A DNA stretch of 64,000 bases from NCBI RefSeq assembly GCF_030123505.1, contig NZ_CP126115.1:1874001-1938000 (forward strand), read 5' to 3'. Made by a program: the position numbers and the translations under genes. Below, one piece after another: positions 50,197-61,554 of this stretch. The stretch comes from Neobacillus sp. YX16. GTDB lineage: Bacteria > Bacillota > Bacilli > Bacillales > Cytobacillaceae. Every line of letters starts with the position of its first letter. Position 1 is the stretch's first letter. The notes below the pieces were generated by a model. The model was not told the origin of the DNA, searched no databases, and worked only from the letters and a program-made list of their open reading frames with translations.

Positions 50197-51078
50197 ATGG
50201 CAGTTACTGCTCAAATGGTAAAAGAACTACGCGAAAAAACTGGCGCAGGAATGATGGATTGTAAAAAAGCTTTAACAGAAACAAATGGTGATATGGAAAA
50301 AGCAATCGACTTCTTACGTGAAAAAGGGATTGCTTCAGCTGCGAAAAAAGGCGACCGTATTGCTGCAGAAGGTTTAACGTATGTTGTTGCAGAAGGAAAC
50401 GAAGCAGTTATTTTAGAAGTAAACTCTGAAACTGATTTCGTTGCAAAGAACGAAGCTTTCCAAAGCCTAGTAAAAGAATTAGCTGCACACTTGCTTGCTA
50501 ACAAACCAGCAACAGTTGAAGAAGCTTCTGCACAAACGATTAATGGAGTGACTGTAGCAGACTATATCAATGCTGCTATTGCTAAAATTGGTGAAAAACT
50601 TTCACTTCGTCGTTTTACTGTAGTTTCTAAATCAGATAATGATGCATTTGGTGCATACCTTCACATGGGAGGACGTATTAGTGTATTAACAGTTCTAGAA
50701 GGAACTACTGATGCGGATGCTGCAAAAGATGTTTCTATGCACATTGCTGCTCTCAGACCTTTATATGTTTCACGTGATCAAGTTTCTCAAGAGGAAGTTG
50801 AGCGTGAGCGTCAAGTGTTAACTACACAAGCACTTAACGAAGGAAAGCCAGAAAAAATCGTAGAAAAAATGGTAGAAGGCCGTCTTGGAAAATATTTTGA
50901 AGATGTTTGCTTACTTGACCAGACTTTCGTTAAAAACCCTGACCAAAAAGTTCGTCAGTTCGTTGAATCAAAAGGCGCTTCTGTTCGTGAATTCATACGC
51001 TACGAAGTTGGCGAAGGTATTGAAAAGCGTGAAGACAACTTCGCTGAAGAAGTTATGAACCAAGTTAATAAAAAGTAA
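50197..51078 (+). CDS. tsf: Elongation factor Ts
   Basis: EF-Ts exchanges GDP for GTP on EF-Tu. The 293 residues match B. subtilis: N-terminal UBA-like domain ([34 protein letters not shown]), the TDFVAKNE motif that enters EF-Tu, and the dimerisation domain. AAAGGAGGAA precedes the ATG. A terminator follows before pyrH. Confidence 0.97.
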   Translation: MAVTAQMVKELREKTGAGMMDCKKALTETNGDMEKAIDFLREKGIASAAKKGDRIAAEGLTYVVAEGNEAVILEVNSETDFVAKNEAFQSLVKELAAHLLANKPATVEEASAQTINGVTVADYINAAIAKIGEKLSLRRFTVVSKSDNDAFGAYLHMGGRISVLTVLEGTTDADAAKDVSMHIAALRPLYVSRDQVSQEEVERERQVLTTQALNEGKPEKIVEKMVEGRLGKYFEDVCLLDQTFVKNPDQKVRQFVESKGASVREFIRYEVGEGIEKREDNFAEEVMNQVNKK

Positions 51079-51118
51079 TTGGTTTGTTTATAAGGTATGA
51101 TAGGCAAAATATGTCTTA

Positions 51119-51147
51119 AATAGGGAACACGATGTGTTCCCTATTTT
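51119..51147 (+). terminator. Intrinsic terminator after tsf
   Basis: ATAGGGAACAC pairs with GTGTTCCCTAT around GAT and is followed by TTTTAA and a second T-run. Confidence 0.85.
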
Positions 51148-51188
51148 TAAAGTTTTTTTATAATCATATACATAATAAGGAGGTTTAT

Positions 51189-51914
51189 ATGAGCGGTCCT
51201 AAGTACAAACGCGTCGTTCTAAAATTAAGCGGGGAAGCACTTGCAGGAGAATCAAGCTTCGGTATTAAACCATCCGTAATAAAATCAATCGCTGGGCAGG
51301 TAAAGGAAATTGCAGAACTTGGTGTTGAGGTAGCAGTTGTTGTTGGCGGTGGTAATATTTGGCGTGGTAAAATAGGCAGTGAGATGGGAATGGACAGAGC
51401 AACTGCTGATTATATGGGGATGTTAGCCACTGTAATGAATTCTTTAGCCCTTCAGGACAGTTTAGAACACCTGGGAATTGAATCAAGAGTACAAACTTCA
51501 ATTGAAATGCGTCAAGTTGCAGAACCATATATTAGACGTCGAGCAATGAGACATTTAGAAAAAAAGAGAGTCGTTATTTTTGCAGCCGGGACAGGAAATC
51601 CGTATTTCTCAACCGATACAACTGCGGCTTTACGTGCAGCGGAAATCGACGCAGAAGTCATCTTAATGGCAAAAAATAATGTTGATGGTGTATATTCAGC
51701 GGATCCACGTCTGGATCCTAATGCAACAAAATATGATGACCTGTCTTTCCTTGATGTCATTAAAGAAGGATTAGCTGTCATGGATTCAACTGCATCTTCA
51801 TTATGCATGGATAATGATATTCCGCTTATTGTTTTCTCGATTATGGAACAAGGAAATATTAAACGTGCGGTAATGGGTGAAAAAATTGGAACGATTGTTA
51901 GGGGGAAAAAATAA
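51189..51914 (+). CDS. pyrH: UMP kinase
   Basis: PyrH phosphorylates UMP to UDP and is controlled by GTP and UTP. The 241-residue amino-acid-kinase fold shows [46 protein letters not shown] and [13 protein letters not shown]. The ATG at 51189 follows AAGGAGG; the open upstream frame runs through the terminator. Its stop overlaps the frr start (TAATG). Confidence 0.96.
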   Translation: MSGPKYKRVVLKLSGEALAGESSFGIKPSVIKSIAGQVKEIAELGVEVAVVVGGGNIWRGKIGSEMGMDRATADYMGMLATVMNSLALQDSLEHLGIESRVQTSIEMRQVAEPYIRRRAMRHLEKKRVVIFAAGTGNPYFSTDTTAALRAAEIDAEVILMAKNNVDGVYSADPRLDPNATKYDDLSFLDVIKEGLAVMDSTASSLCMDNDIPLIVFSIMEQGNIKRAVMGEKIGTIVRGKK

Positions 51915-52471
51915 TGCCAAAACAAGTGGTTTCAGCAACGAAGGATAGAATGCTTAAAGCAATTCAATCGTATTCGCGTGAGCTTGCTAGCATTCGTGCT
52001 GGGAGAGCGAGTGCTTCTTTATTAGATAGAATTACAATTGATTATTATGGAGCACCGACACCAGTGAATCAAATGGCTGGAATTTCTACTCCAGAAGCAA
52101 GACTTCTTGTCATCCAGCCTTATGATAAATCAATTCTTGGTGATATTGAAAAGGCGATTCTAAAATCTGATTTAGGGTTAAATCCATCAAATGATGGTAT
52201 GGTCATTAGATTAGCCATCCCCCAATTGACTGAAGAACGCCGAAAAGAGTTAGTAAAATTGGTAAAGAAAGAATCTGAAGAGGCGAAAGTAGCGATTCGT
52301 AATATTCGACGTGACGGTAACGATGATTTGAAAAAGCTGGAGAAAAACGGAGAAATTACGGAAGATGCCCTTCGAGGTTATTCGGATGATATTCAAAAAC
52401 TAACTGACGAACACATAAGTAAGATTGACCAAATAACAAAAGACAAAGAAAAAGAAATCTTGGAAGTTTAA
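51914..52471 (+). CDS. frr: Ribosome recycling factor
   Basis: RRF splits the post-termination ribosome together with EF-G. The 185 residues have the tRNA-like helical body ([44 protein letters not shown]) and the [20 protein letters not shown] segment. It overlaps pyrH by one base and ends at a terminator. Confidence 0.97.
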   Translation: MPKQVVSATKDRMLKAIQSYSRELASIRAGRASASLLDRITIDYYGAPTPVNQMAGISTPEARLLVIQPYDKSILGDIEKAILKSDLGLNPSNDGMVIRLAIPQLTEERRKELVKLVKKESEEAKVAIRNIRRDGNDDLKKLEKNGEITEDALRGYSDDIQKLTDEHISKIDQITKDKEKEILEV

Positions 52472-52480
52472 TTATTGTGA

Positions 52481-52508
52481 GAACCCTCTTTTTTAGGGGG
52501 TTTTTTTC
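52481..52508 (+). terminator. Intrinsic terminator after frr
   Basis: AACCCTC pairs with AGGGGGTT (one wobble) around TTTTTT and is followed by TTTTTTTC. Confidence 0.8.
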
Positions 52509-52577
52509 ACTATTCGTCATTCTTATTTCTTGTACAAGTACATAACTTATTTAGTAGAAGATATATTTTTACTTTTT

Positions 52578-52586
52578 TGGTATGAT
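52578..52586 (+). promoter_or_regulatory. Extended -10 promoter of uppS-cdsA-dxr-rasP
   Basis: TGGTATGAT forms an extended -10 about 105 bases before uppS. The -35 at standard spacing is poor (AAGATA), which extended -10 promoters tolerate. Confidence 0.45.
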
Positions 52587-52690
52587 AAAAGCATGCGAAA
52601 ATCAGCATTCTTCATATATATCAACACAGGCTCTGTGGGCATGATCTATTATCGGAGGAAATGATTATCTTAATTTGGAGGAGCAATGTT

Positions 52691-53470
52691 ATGTTTAATA
52701 AAATAAGGCTTTGGAAGAATCAAAACAATAACTCTTCCACACTCCGAGAAAATATAGAAAAGATTAAAAAATTGCCGGTACCGGAACATGTTGCGATTAT
52801 TATGGATGGCAATGGACGTTGGGCTAAGAAGAGAGCCTTGCCACGAATTGCCGGACATCATGAAGGTATGAAGGTCGTGCGTAAGATAACGAAGTTAGCC
52901 AACAACCTTGGAATTAAAACACTTACGTTATATGCTTTTTCAACTGAAAACTGGAAGCGGCCAAAAAATGAAGTGGACTATTTAATGAAGCTTCCAGAGG
53001 AGTTTTTAGGAACCTTTCTGCCTGAATTAATTGAAGAAAATGTTCAAGTAACGATGATGGGGTATAAAGATCAACTTCCGGTACATACATTAAATGCAAT
53101 TGAAAGAGCGATTGAGGAAACAAAGAATAATGATGGACTTGTATTAAACTTTGCACTTAACTATGGCAGTCGATCCGAAATTATTGATGCGGCCAAAAAA
53201 GTCTTAAATGATTATAAAAGTGGAATACTAAAAGAGAGCGAGTTAAACGAAGAGATTTTCTCCTCATACCTGATGACTTCTAACCTCAATGACCCGGATT
53301 TATTAATCCGTACGAGTGGTGAAATCAGGCTAAGTAATTTCATGTTGTGGCAATTAGCATATACGGAGTTTTGGTTTACGGATGTATTATGGCCGGATTT
53401 CAAAGAAAAACATCTAGTTGAAGCAATTGAAGTATATCAAAACCGTCAACGTCGTTTTGGCGGTATCTAA
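52691..53470 (+). CDS. uppS: Undecaprenyl diphosphate synthase
   Basis: UppS makes the C55 lipid carrier used for peptidoglycan and teichoic acids. The 259 residues show the cis-prenyltransferase motifs IIMDGNGRWAKKR, HHEGMKV, TLYAFSTENWKRP and LLIRTSGEIRLSNFMLWQ. The ATG at 52691 is six to seven bases after GGAGGAGC; the frame is open upstream to 52661 but not conserved. cdsA follows after 42 bp. Confidence 0.96.
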   Translation: MFNKIRLWKNQNNNSSTLRENIEKIKKLPVPEHVAIIMDGNGRWAKKRALPRIAGHHEGMKVVRKITKLANNLGIKTLTLYAFSTENWKRPKNEVDYLMKLPEEFLGTFLPELIEENVQVTMMGYKDQLPVHTLNAIERAIEETKNNDGLVLNFALNYGSRSEIIDAAKKVLNDYKSGILKESELNEEIFSSYLMTSNLNDPDLLIRTSGEIRLSNFMLWQLAYTEFWFTDVLWPDFKEKHLVEAIEVYQNRQRRFGGI

Positions 53471-53512
53471 AGTTTATCTCTCTCAAGTACTATAAAGGTG
53501 TTGAAATCTTAG

Positions 53513-54301
53513 ATGAAGCAAAGAATCATTACAGGAGTTGTAGCAGCTGCTTTATTTTTACCAATTGTTTTTTATGGTGGACTGCCTTTTGTCCTTTTAA
53601 CATATTTCCTGGCAACTGTGGGATTGTATGAGTTATTAAAAATGAAAAAACTTAGTATTTTTTCTGTTCATGGATTGCTGACTGTTTTATTTCTCTGGGT
53701 TATGCTTTTTCCAGAGCAGTATAGTGATATAGTAAATACTTTTATTTATACAAAAACAGAACTTGGTATTGCTTTTATCCTTTTGCTATTGGCATATACC
53801 GTGATAACAAAGAACCGATTTACCTTCGAAGATGCTGGTTTTTCGATTTTGTCTGCCATTTATGTGGGAATAGGATTTTATTTCTTTATTGAGACGCGTG
53901 ATGCAGGTATCGTCTATATCTTCTACTCATTATTCATGATTTGGGCAACTGATTCAGGTGCTTATTTTATCGGTAAAGCTACAGGGAAAACGAAACTTTG
54001 GCCTGAAATAAGTCCTAATAAGACAGTTGAGGGATCCATAGGCGGAGTAGTTTCAGCCTTAATTGTTGCTATATTGTTTGCTATATTTTCTGAAATCAAT
54101 GCAACAATATTTACATTAATGGCGATAACTGTTGTCCTTTCTATTTTTGGACAAATTGGTGATCTGGTTCAATCTGCGTTCAAACGGCATTTTAATGTGA
54201 AGGATTCTGGAAATATATTACCAGGTCATGGGGGAATCCTTGACCGTTTCGATAGTCTATTATTCGTTTTGCCATTATTACACTTTTTTCATCTATGGTA
54301 G
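53513..54301 (+). CDS. cdsA: Phosphatidate cytidylyltransferase
   Basis: CdsA makes CDP-diacylglycerol, the precursor of phosphatidylglycerol and phosphatidylethanolamine. The 262-residue membrane protein has about eight hydrophobic segments and the C-terminal CdsA signature with SPNKTVEGSIGG and IGDLVQSAFKRHFNVKDSGNILPGHGGILDRFDSL. GGTGTTG is a weak ribosome site. It lies between uppS and dxr, as in other Bacillus. Confidence 0.95.
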   Translation: MKQRIITGVVAAALFLPIVFYGGLPFVLLTYFLATVGLYELLKMKKLSIFSVHGLLTVLFLWVMLFPEQYSDIVNTFIYTKTELGIAFILLLLAYTVITKNRFTFEDAGFSILSAIYVGIGFYFFIETRDAGIVYIFYSLFMIWATDSGAYFIGKATGKTKLWPEISPNKTVEGSIGGVVSALIVAILFAIFSEINATIFTLMAITVVLSIFGQIGDLVQSAFKRHFNVKDSGNILPGHGGILDRFDSLLFVLPLLHFFHLW

Positions 54302-54322
54302 AGTTAGGGAGTTGAATTTTCT

Positions 54323-55465
54323 TTGAAAAAGATTTGCATTTTGGGTGCTACAGGCTCGATAGGCACTCAAACTTTAGATATACTTCGTGAACACCCATCT
54401 GATTTTAAATTAGTTGCCATTTCGATAGGGAAAAATTTAGATTTAGCCCGAAAAATGATACATGAATTTAAGCCAGAGCTAGTTTCTGTACAAGAGTACC
54501 AAGACTGTAATACATTAAAAGCAGAGTTTCCTAATACTAAATTTACCTTTGGTGAAGAGGGCCTCATAGAAGCTGCAGTATATCCTTCAACGGATATCCT
54601 AGTAAATGCTGTGATTGGAAGTATTGGTTTGAACCCTACCTTACATGCAATTGAAGCGGGAAAAACCATTGCGATTGCCAATAAAGAGACACTTGTTACG
54701 GCGGGTCATCTAGTTATGGAGGCTGCGGAGAAAAGTGGAGTGGCATTACTTCCAGTGGACAGTGAACATTCTGCTATTTTTCAGTGCTTACAGGGTGAAA
54801 AGGATAAGAATATAGAAAGATTGATTTTGACTGCTTCTGGCGGCAGCTTCCGTGACCGGACTCGTAAAGAGTTAGAAGGAGTTACGGTTAGAGAAGCCTT
54901 AAATCATCCCAATTGGTCAATGGGAGCAAAAATAACAATAGATTCCGCAACCATGATGAATAAAGGGCTTGAGGTGATTGAGGCTCATTGGCTGTACAAC
55001 ATGCCCTATGAAAAAATTGATGTACTGCTTCATAAAGAAAGTATTATTCATTCAATGGTAGAATTTCATGACAGCAGCATAATTGCACAGCTTGGAACAC
55101 CAGATATGAGAGTACCGATCCAATATGCACTCTCTTATCCTGACCGGTTACCCCTAACTTCCTCTCAAAGGTTAGATTTAGCTGAAATTGGACAATTGCA
55201 TTTCCAGGAAATGGACGCAAATCGTTTTCGCTGTATGAAATTTGCTTATGAGGCTGGCAAACAAGGCGGAACACTGCCTACAGTTTTAAATGCAGCAAAT
55301 GAAGTTGCTGTAGCTGCTTTTTTAAATGAAAAGATTAGTTTCTTACAAATTGAAGATATGATTGAGAAGGCATTAAATAAACACGAATTAATAAAAAATC
55401 CTGACTTATCCATTATTCAAGAGGTGGACAAAGAAACAAGACAATTTGTAAATTCACTTCTATAA
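54323..55465 (+). CDS. dxr: 1-deoxy-D-xylulose 5-phosphate reductoisomerase
   Basis: Dxr makes 2-C-methyl-D-erythritol 4-phosphate, the first committed step of the MEP isoprenoid pathway that feeds UppS. The 380 residues show the NADPH motif [47 protein letters not shown] and [27 protein letters not shown]. The start is TTG at 54323 behind AGGGAGTTG. rasP follows after a short gap. Confidence 0.96.
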   Translation: MKKICILGATGSIGTQTLDILREHPSDFKLVAISIGKNLDLARKMIHEFKPELVSVQEYQDCNTLKAEFPNTKFTFGEEGLIEAAVYPSTDILVNAVIGSIGLNPTLHAIEAGKTIAIANKETLVTAGHLVMEAAEKSGVALLPVDSEHSAIFQCLQGEKDKNIERLILTASGGSFRDRTRKELEGVTVREALNHPNWSMGAKITIDSATMMNKGLEVIEAHWLYNMPYEKIDVLLHKESIIHSMVEFHDSSIIAQLGTPDMRVPIQYALSYPDRLPLTSSQRLDLAEIGQLHFQEMDANRFRCMKFAYEAGKQGGTLPTVLNAANEVAVAAFLNEKISFLQIEDMIEKALNKHELIKNPDLSIIQEVDKETRQFVNSLL

Positions 55466-55482
55466 AAAAGGTGGTTTTTAGT

Positions 55483-56742
55483 TTGACTACAGTTATTGCC
55501 TTTATCGTTATCTTTGGTGCACTAGTATTTTTCCATGAATTAGGCCATTTGGTTTTTGCGAAACGAGCAGGTATTTTGTGCCGCGAATTTGCAATCGGCT
55601 TTGGACCAAAAGTTTTCACTCATAAAAAAGGGGAAACTACGTATACAATTAGGTTACTGCCAATTGGTGGATTTGTTCGGATGGCTGGTGAAGATCCTGA
55701 GGTTGTGGAACTAAAACCTGGTTACAGAATCGGGCTTTTGTTTGACAAAGAGAATAACGTAAATAAAATCATTTTGAACAATAAAGAAAAGTATCCAGAT
55801 TGTCGAATTGTGGAAGTAGAGTATGCTGATATTGAACATAAACTGTTCATTAAGGGATACCCAGAGGATGAGGAAGAAAGCTTGCAAACTTTTCCGATAA
55901 GTCCGACTGCTGTTACGGTTGAAAATGGGGTAGAAACACAATTGGCCCCTTATGATCGTCAGTTTGCTTCAAAAACGCTGCCTCAGAGAACCATGGCCAT
56001 TTTTGCTGGCCCGATGATGAATTTCGTCTTGGCATTCTTTTTGTTCATTATAATTGCCTTTTTACAAGGTGTTCCTACTAACGAGCCGAAATTAGGTGTA
56101 ATTACGCCTGATGGCGCTGCGAATGCAGCGGGATTATTAGAAGGAGATATAGTCCAAAGTATCAATGGCGCTGAAATCTCAAGCTGGTCTGATGTCGTAG
56201 AAATTATCAGAGAAAATCCTAATGAAACACTTGATTTTTCTATAAGCCGTGATGGAAAAGAACAGGAAATTACCGTAACTCCGAAAGAGCAAAGTGTTGA
56301 AGGAGAAAAGATAGGTCTAATTGGAGTTTACAGCCCAATAGAAAAATCACCATTAAAAGCCATTACTGCTGGTTTTACTGAAACTTATTTTTGGACAAAG
56401 CAAATTTTTGTCATGCTTGGACAGCTTGTTACTGGTCAGTTCTCAATTGACATGCTCTCTGGGCCTGTTGGAATATATGCTTCCACTGATACAGTAGTTC
56501 AATCAGGAATTTACTATGTGATGAAGTGGGCAGCTATTTTAAGTATTAACCTAGGAATCATGAATCTCCTGCCAATCCCAGCACTAGATGGCGGAAGGCT
56601 AATGTTCTTTGCAGTCGAAGCAGTAAGAGGAAAGCCGATAGATCGTCATAAGGAAGGAATGGTCCATTTTATTGGATTTGCTCTCTTAATGCTCCTTATG
56701 CTGGTTGTTACTTGGAATGATATCCAAAGATTTTTCTTGTAA
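55483..56742 (+). CDS. rasP: Intramembrane site-2 metalloprotease RasP
   Basis: RasP cleaves anti-sigma factors (RsiW, RsiV) and FtsL and clears signal peptide remnants. The 419 residues have the zinc motif HELGH in the first membrane helix, a PDZ domain at about 205-280 (AANAAGLLEGDIVQSINGAEI), and the second motif NLLPIPALDGGRLMF near the C-terminus. The TTG at 55483, nine bases after AAAGGTGG, aligns with the B. subtilis N-terminus; an in-frame GTG at 55471 is inside the ribosome site. proS, the usual next gene, is absent. Confidence 0.94.
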   Translation: MTTVIAFIVIFGALVFFHELGHLVFAKRAGILCREFAIGFGPKVFTHKKGETTYTIRLLPIGGFVRMAGEDPEVVELKPGYRIGLLFDKENNVNKIILNNKEKYPDCRIVEVEYADIEHKLFIKGYPEDEEESLQTFPISPTAVTVENGVETQLAPYDRQFASKTLPQRTMAIFAGPMMNFVLAFFLFIIIAFLQGVPTNEPKLGVITPDGAANAAGLLEGDIVQSINGAEISSWSDVVEIIRENPNETLDFSISRDGKEQEITVTPKEQSVEGEKIGLIGVYSPIEKSPLKAITAGFTETYFWTKQIFVMLGQLVTGQFSIDMLSGPVGIYASTDTVVQSGIYYVMKWAAILSINLGIMNLLPIPALDGGRLMFFAVEAVRGKPIDRHKEGMVHFIGFALLMLLMLVVTWNDIQRFFL

Positions 56743-56760
56743 GTACATTTGAAAGTTGAG

Positions 56761-56788
56761 AAAAGGTTCCCTGGCGAACCTTTTTTTA
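56761..56788 (+). terminator. Intrinsic terminator after rasP
   Basis: AAAGGTTC pairs with GAACCTTT and is followed by TTTTTATT. Confidence 0.8.
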
Positions 56789-56886
56789 TTTACTTTTTTG
56801 GTTTTATTTTTCTGTCGAAATAAGCCGAATGATTAGGTATCATATGATATAATTACTTTTTGATAATAGATAAATTAGAGATTTAA

Positions 56887-57064
56887 CGAAAAGCTGAAGT
56901 GCCTTCGGAACAAGCACAGCTTGTTCCAGCGAAGAGTATCAAAGGAGGTTTCCTTTGTGTTCAGCCCCGACAAGCATAAGTCAAGCGCTGACGGAAGGCG
57001 TTTTTTTGCCTTCCAGAAGTGATTGGCTGTAAACCATAGAGGGGCTAGGCGCTGAAGCTAGACA
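56887..57064 (+). repeat. Family 2 structured repeat, copy 3 (before polC)
   Basis: This copy of about 178 bp starts GCTGAAGTGCCTTCGG, contains TCAGCCCCGACAAGC, and ends AGAGGGGCTAGGCGCTGAAGCTAGACA-like at 57064. The outer AGTGCC/GGCGCT base pairs include a G-T wobble, and AGCCCC/GGGGCT is kept. The interior has three extra hairpins: GGAACAAGC-acag-CTTGTTCC, AAAGGAggttTCCTTT and GGAAGGC-gtttttt-GCCTTCC. The last 20 bases before polC hold only the ribosome site. Confidence 0.75.
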
Positions 57065-57084
57065 ATATATAGATGGGAGAGGGA

Positions 57085-60000
57085 ATGATGAGCGAACATG
57101 CCTCTGGCAAAAAAGAGCGATTCTTACTCTTGCTCCAGCAACTAGAATTAAAAGAGGACGCTGTAGTAGCACAATTTCAAAATGCTCAAATTGAAAGATT
57201 TATAGTAGAAAAAAAGTCACGTAAATGGCATTTCCAATTTTTATTAGAAAAAATTCTTCCTTTTAGTTTATTTCTTCGTTTTACTACGCAGCTTGAAAGA
57301 AAGTTTTCTACTATTGCAAAGATTTCCTATGATTTAAAAGTAGAAAATCCAAGCTTTCATCCCGATTTGTTTCTGGAGTATTGGAATTATAGTATTCAGC
57401 AAATCGATGGCATCTCACCGCCAATGTTAAAATTACTAAATGAACAGGTGCCGGTACTTAGCGGAAATAAGTTAACGGTATCAGTGCGAAATGAGACAGA
57501 AGGAATGGCCTTAAAAAGGAAATATGGATCTCTGATTACCAGTCTTTATCAGTCATATGGATTTCCAAGCTTAACGGTTGAAACTGATATTCAGAGCGGT
57601 GAAAAGAATGACGAATATCAACAATTCTTAATAGCGAAACAAAAAGAGGATCAGGAACGCGGACTGATGGCCTTGGCAGATTTACAAAAGAAAGAAGCTG
57701 AGAAAGATGCTGGTGGATCTGTTCCAGAAGGGCCTCTTTCAATCGGGCTAACCATTAAGGATGATCAAGACCTAAGAAGTATGATTGAGATTGTAGATGA
57801 AGAACGCAGAGTCACCGTTGAAGGGTTTATTTTTGATGCTGAGACAAGGGAACTTAGAAGTGGCCGTACGCTATTAACATTTAAAATTACCGATTACACC
57901 AGCTCGCTTATGGTTAAGATGTTCTCTCGCGACAAAGAAGATGCAGCCCTTTACCAGCTCGTCAAAAAAGGAATGTGGGTAAGAGTAAGAGGCAGTATCC
58001 AAAATGATACATTTGTACGTGATTTAGTCATGATTGGTAATGATATAAATGAAATTAAACCTGCTGGCCGTAAGGATACGGCCCCTGAAAATCAAAAAAG
58101 AGTAGAACTGCACCTTCACACTCCAATGAGCTCAATGGATGCTGTCACTCCTGTAGGAGCGCTCATTGCTCAAGCGAAGAAGTGGGGTCATAAGGCGATT
58201 GCAGTTACAGACCATGCTGTTGCACAATCCTTTCCTGAGGCGTATAGCGCTGGAAAGAAAAATGATATTAAAATTCTTTATGGTGTTGAAGTAAATCTTG
58301 TAGATGATGGTGTTCCAATTACTTATAATGACGCCCACCGTCTACTAGCAGAAGATACATTTGTTGTATTTGACGTTGAAACGACAGGTCTTTCAGCCGT
58401 ATATGACACGATTATTGAACTAGCGGCAGTAAAAATACGAGATGGGGAAATTATTGACCGGTTTGAATCATTTGCGAATCCGCATCATCGACTATCAGCA
58501 ACAACCATCAATTTAACAGGGATTACGGACGATATGGTCCAAAATGCACCAGAAGTTGGAGAGGTAATCCAAAGGTTTCATGATTGGGTAGAAGACGGTG
58601 TCCTGGTTGCACACAATGCATCCTTCGATATGGGATTTCTTAATGTAGGCTATAAAAACATTGGCCTTGAAAAGGCAAAAAATCCAGTAATTGATACCCT
58701 TGAACTAGGTAGATTCCTCTACCCAGAAATGAAAAATCATCGTTTAAATACATTAACGAAGAAATTTGATATCGAATTAACCCAGCACCATAGAGCCATT
58801 TATGACGCAGAAGCTACAGGGTATTTACTGTTGAAAATGCTAAAGGATGCTTCTGAAAAAGGAATAGAGTACCATGATCAATTTAACGATAACATGGGAA
58901 AGGGAAATGCTTATCAGCGAGCACGCCCTTATCATTGTACTTTACTGGCACAAACGGAAGTGGGTTTGAAGAATTTATTTAAACTTGTATCCATTGCTCA
59001 TATTGAATATTTTTATAGAGTACCAAGGCTGCCACGGTCCATTCTTCAAAAATTCAGAGAAGGGATTCTTGTTGGTTCCGGCTGTAATAAAGGAGAGGTA
59101 TTCGAGGGGATGATGCAAAAATCTCCAGATGAAGTGGAAGCTTATGCACAATTCTATGATTACTTTGAGGTAATGCCAAAGGAAGTCAATGCTCCATTGA
59201 TTGAGATGGAACTTGTTCGTGATGAAAAGGCACTAGAAGATATTATTGGTAATATTGTAAAGCTTGGCGATAAATTAGGGATTCCTGTTGTTGCAACTGG
59301 TAATGTCCATTATTTAAATGAGAATGATAAGATTTACCGTAAAATTTTAGTTAACTCTCAAGGTGGAGCGAACCCGCTAAATCGTCACAAACTACCAGAT
59401 GTCCATTTCAGGACAACAAATGAAATGCTTGCTGCGTTTTCATTCCTTGGAGGAGAAAAGGCAAAAGAAATTGTAATAACGAATACAAACAAAATAGCTG
59501 ATATGATTGACGTTATTAAGCCGATTAAAGACGACCTATACACTCCGAAAATTGAAGGCGCAGATGAAGAAATGCGAGAAATGAGTTATTCAATGGCAAA
59601 GAAGATTTACGGAGAAACACTTCCGGAAATCGTTGAGGCACGCCTTGAAAAAGAATTGAAGAGTATTATCGGCCATGGATTTGCGGTAATCTACTTGATC
59701 TCCCATAAGCTTGTAAAAAAATCTTTGGATGATGGGTATCTTGTTGGTTCACGTGGTTCAGTTGGTTCTTCCTTAGTTGCCACTATGACAGAGATTACAG
59801 AGGTAAATCCTTTACCTCCACATTACGTCTGCCCAACCTGTAAGCACTCAGAGTTCTTCAATGATGGTTCGGTGGGATCTGGATTTGATTTACCTGATAA
59901 AGATTGCCCGCAATGTGGCGGAAAGTACAAAAAAGACGGACACGATATTCCGTTTGAAACCTTCCTTGGCTTCAAAGGGGATAAGGTTCCCGACATCGAT

Positions 60001-61410
60001 TTGAATTTCTCAGGAGAGTATCAGCCGCGGGCACATAACTACACAAAGGTTCTTTTTGGAGAAGATAATGTTTTTCGTGCGGGTACGATTGGTACTGTTG
60101 CAGATAAAACAGCCTTCGGCTATGTTAAAGCCTATCAACAGGACAATAATTTACAATTACGCGGGGCAGAAATAGAAAGACTTGCATCAGGCTGTACAGG
60201 TGTAAAAAGGACAACTGGTCAGCATCCTGGCGGTATCATTGTTATTCCTGATTATATGGATGTCTATGACTTTTCACCAATTCAGTTTCCTGCTGATGAT
60301 AGAAATTCAGAATGGAAGACGACTCATTTTGATTTCCATTCTATTCATGATAATGTTTTAAAACTAGATATACTTGGTCACGACGATCCAACGGTGATCA
60401 GAATGCTGCAGGACCTGAGCGGTATGGATCCTAAAACCATTCCAACTGATGATCCAGAAGTAATGAAAATCTTTAGCGGTACAGAATCATTAGGTGTTAC
60501 TGAACAGCAAATAATGTGTAAGACCGGTACCCTTGGGATACCAGAATTCGGTACACGCTTTGTTCGTCAAATGCTAGAAGATACAAAACCTACAACTTTT
60601 TCGGAATTAGTCCAAATTTCTGGTTTATCACATGGAACAGACGTATGGCTGGGAAATGCACAAGAATTAATTCATAACCGAACCTGTAACCTAAGTGAAG
60701 TAATTGGATGCCGGGATGATATTATGGTCTACCTAATTTACCAAGGATTAGAGCCATCTTTTGCCTTTAAAATAATGGAATCTGTACGTAAAGGGAAAGG
60801 CCTCACAGACGAAATGGAAGCGGAAATGCGTAAAAATGAAGTGCCTGAATGGTATATTGATTCTTGTAAAAAGATTAAATATATGTTTCCAAAGGCCCAC
60901 GCAGCCGCATACGTGTTAATGGCAGTTAGAATTGCTTATTTCAAGGTTCATCTTCCGTTGTTATACTATGCAGCCTATTTTACAGTTCGTGCCGAAGACT
61001 TTGATATTGAAGCAATGTCACGTGGTTCTGAATCTATTCGGGCAATTATTGAAGAAATTAATGCAAAGGGACTTGAGGCGTCAAACAAGGAAAAGAACCT
61101 GTTAACAGTCCTTGAACTAGCACTGGAAATGACGGAAAGGGGTTTTACTTTCCAAAATTACGATTTGTATAAATCAGATGCATCTGAGTTCATCATTGAA
61201 GGAAATTCATTAATCCCTCCATTTAACTCCATACCGGGACTTGGAACAAATGCCGCTTATAATATTATAAAGGCAAGACAAGATGGAGAGTTTCTTTCTA
61301 AAGAAGATTTACAGCAACGTGGTAAAGTGTCAAAAACTATTCTAGAATATTTAGATAAACTAGGTTGTCTAGGTTCATTACCAGAACAAAACCAGTTATC
61401 CCTATTCTAG
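57085..61410 (+). CDS. polC: DNA polymerase III alpha subunit, PolC type
   Basis: PolC is the main replicative polymerase of low-GC Gram-positives with built-in proofreading. The 1441 residues have an N-terminal OB region, a PHP domain ([29 protein letters not shown]) split by the DEDD exonuclease ([32 protein letters not shown] at about 430-590), a zinc site (CPTC...CPQC), the [12 protein letters not shown] catalytic motif, and a C-terminal helix-hairpin-helix region ending in the beta-clamp motif QNQLSLF. Starts at 57073, 57085 and 57088 are possible; GGGAGAGG favours the last two. Confidence 0.97.
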   Translation: MMSEHASGKKERFLLLLQQLELKEDAVVAQFQNAQIERFIVEKKSRKWHFQFLLEKILPFSLFLRFTTQLERKFSTIAKISYDLKVENPSFHPDLFLEYWNYSIQQIDGISPPMLKLLNEQVPVLSGNKLTVSVRNETEGMALKRKYGSLITSLYQSYGFPSLTVETDIQSGEKNDEYQQFLIAKQKEDQERGLMALADLQKKEAEKDAGGSVPEGPLSIGLTIKDDQDLRSMIEIVDEERRVTVEGFIFDAETRELRSGRTLLTFKITDYTSSLMVKMFSRDKEDAALYQLVKKGMWVRVRGSIQNDTFVRDLVMIGNDINEIKPAGRKDTAPENQKRVELHLHTPMSSMDAVTPVGALIAQAKKWGHKAIAVTDHAVAQSFPEAYSAGKKNDIKILYGVEVNLVDDGVPITYNDAHRLLAEDTFVVFDVETTGLSAVYDTIIELAAVKIRDGEIIDRFESFANPHHRLSATTINLTGITDDMVQNAPEVGEVIQRFHDWVEDGVLVAHNASFDMGFLNVGYKNIGLEKAKNPVIDTLELGRFLYPEMKNHRLNTLTKKFDIELTQHHRAIYDAEATGYLLLKMLKDASEKGIEYHDQFNDNMGKGNAYQRARPYHCTLLAQTEVGLKNLFKLVSIAHIEYFYRVPRLPRSILQKFREGILVGSGCNKGEVFEGMMQKSPDEVEAYAQFYDYFEVMPKEVNAPLIEMELVRDEKALEDIIGNIVKLGDKLGIPVVATGNVHYLNENDKIYRKILVNSQGGANPLNRHKLPDVHFRTTNEMLAAFSFLGGEKAKEIVITNTNKIADMIDVIKPIKDDLYTPKIEGADEEMREMSYSMAKKIYGETLPEIVEARLEKELKSIIGHGFAVIYLISHKLVKKSLDDGYLVGSRGSVGSSLVATMTEITEVNPLPPHYVCPTCKHSEFFNDGSVGSGFDLPDKDCPQCGGKYKKDGHDIPFETFLGFKGDKVPDIDLNFSGEYQPRAHNYTKVLFGEDNVFRAGTIGTVADKTAFGYVKAYQQDNNLQLRGAEIERLASGCTGVKRTTGQHPGGIIVIPDYMDVYDFSPIQFPADDRNSEWKTTHFDFHSIHDNVLKLDILGHDDPTVIRMLQDLSGMDPKTIPTDDPEVMKIFSGTESLGVTEQQIMCKTGTLGIPEFGTRFVRQMLEDTKPTTFSELVQISGLSHGTDVWLGNAQELIHNRTCNLSEVIGCRDDIMVYLIYQGLEPSFAFKIMESVRKGKGLTDEMEAEMRKNEVPEWYIDSCKKIKYMFPKAHAAAYVLMAVRIAYFKVHLPLLYYAAYFTVRAEDFDIEAMSRGSESIRAIIEEINAKGLEASNKEKNLLTVLELALEMTERGFTFQNYDLYKSDASEFIIEGNSLIPPFNSIPGLGTNAAYNIIKARQDGEFLSKEDLQQRGKVSKTILEYLDKLGCLGSLPEQNQLSLF

Positions 61411-61430
61411 CTTTTCTAACTTAGATTAAC

Positions 61431-61545
61431 GTCAAGCTACAGCGCCTAAGGCTCTCAGGTCTAAGCCAATCCGTCAGAAAGGTAAAGAGCGACCTTCCAG
61501 CCGGCTCGTCTTATGCCTGTCGCCCCTGAGCAAGGCGCTTCCGCT
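61431..61545 (-). repeat. Family 2 structured repeat, copy 4 (reverse orientation, after polC)
   Basis: Read on the minus strand it starts AGCGGAAGCGCCTTG and ends TTAGGCGCTGTAGCTTGAC, the same ends as the other copies. The inner pair differs: CTCAGG near the start matches CCTGAG near the end instead of AGCCCC/GGGGCT, so the helix is kept with other bases. It begins 20 bases after the polC stop. Confidence 0.72.
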
Positions 61546-61554
61546 ATTGGGTGT

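Noticed and set aside
54315..54331. CodY-box-like AATTTTCTTTGAAAAAG before dxr
   Set aside because: The spacing inside the palindrome is wrong by two bases and it overlaps the dxr start codon, with no other support.
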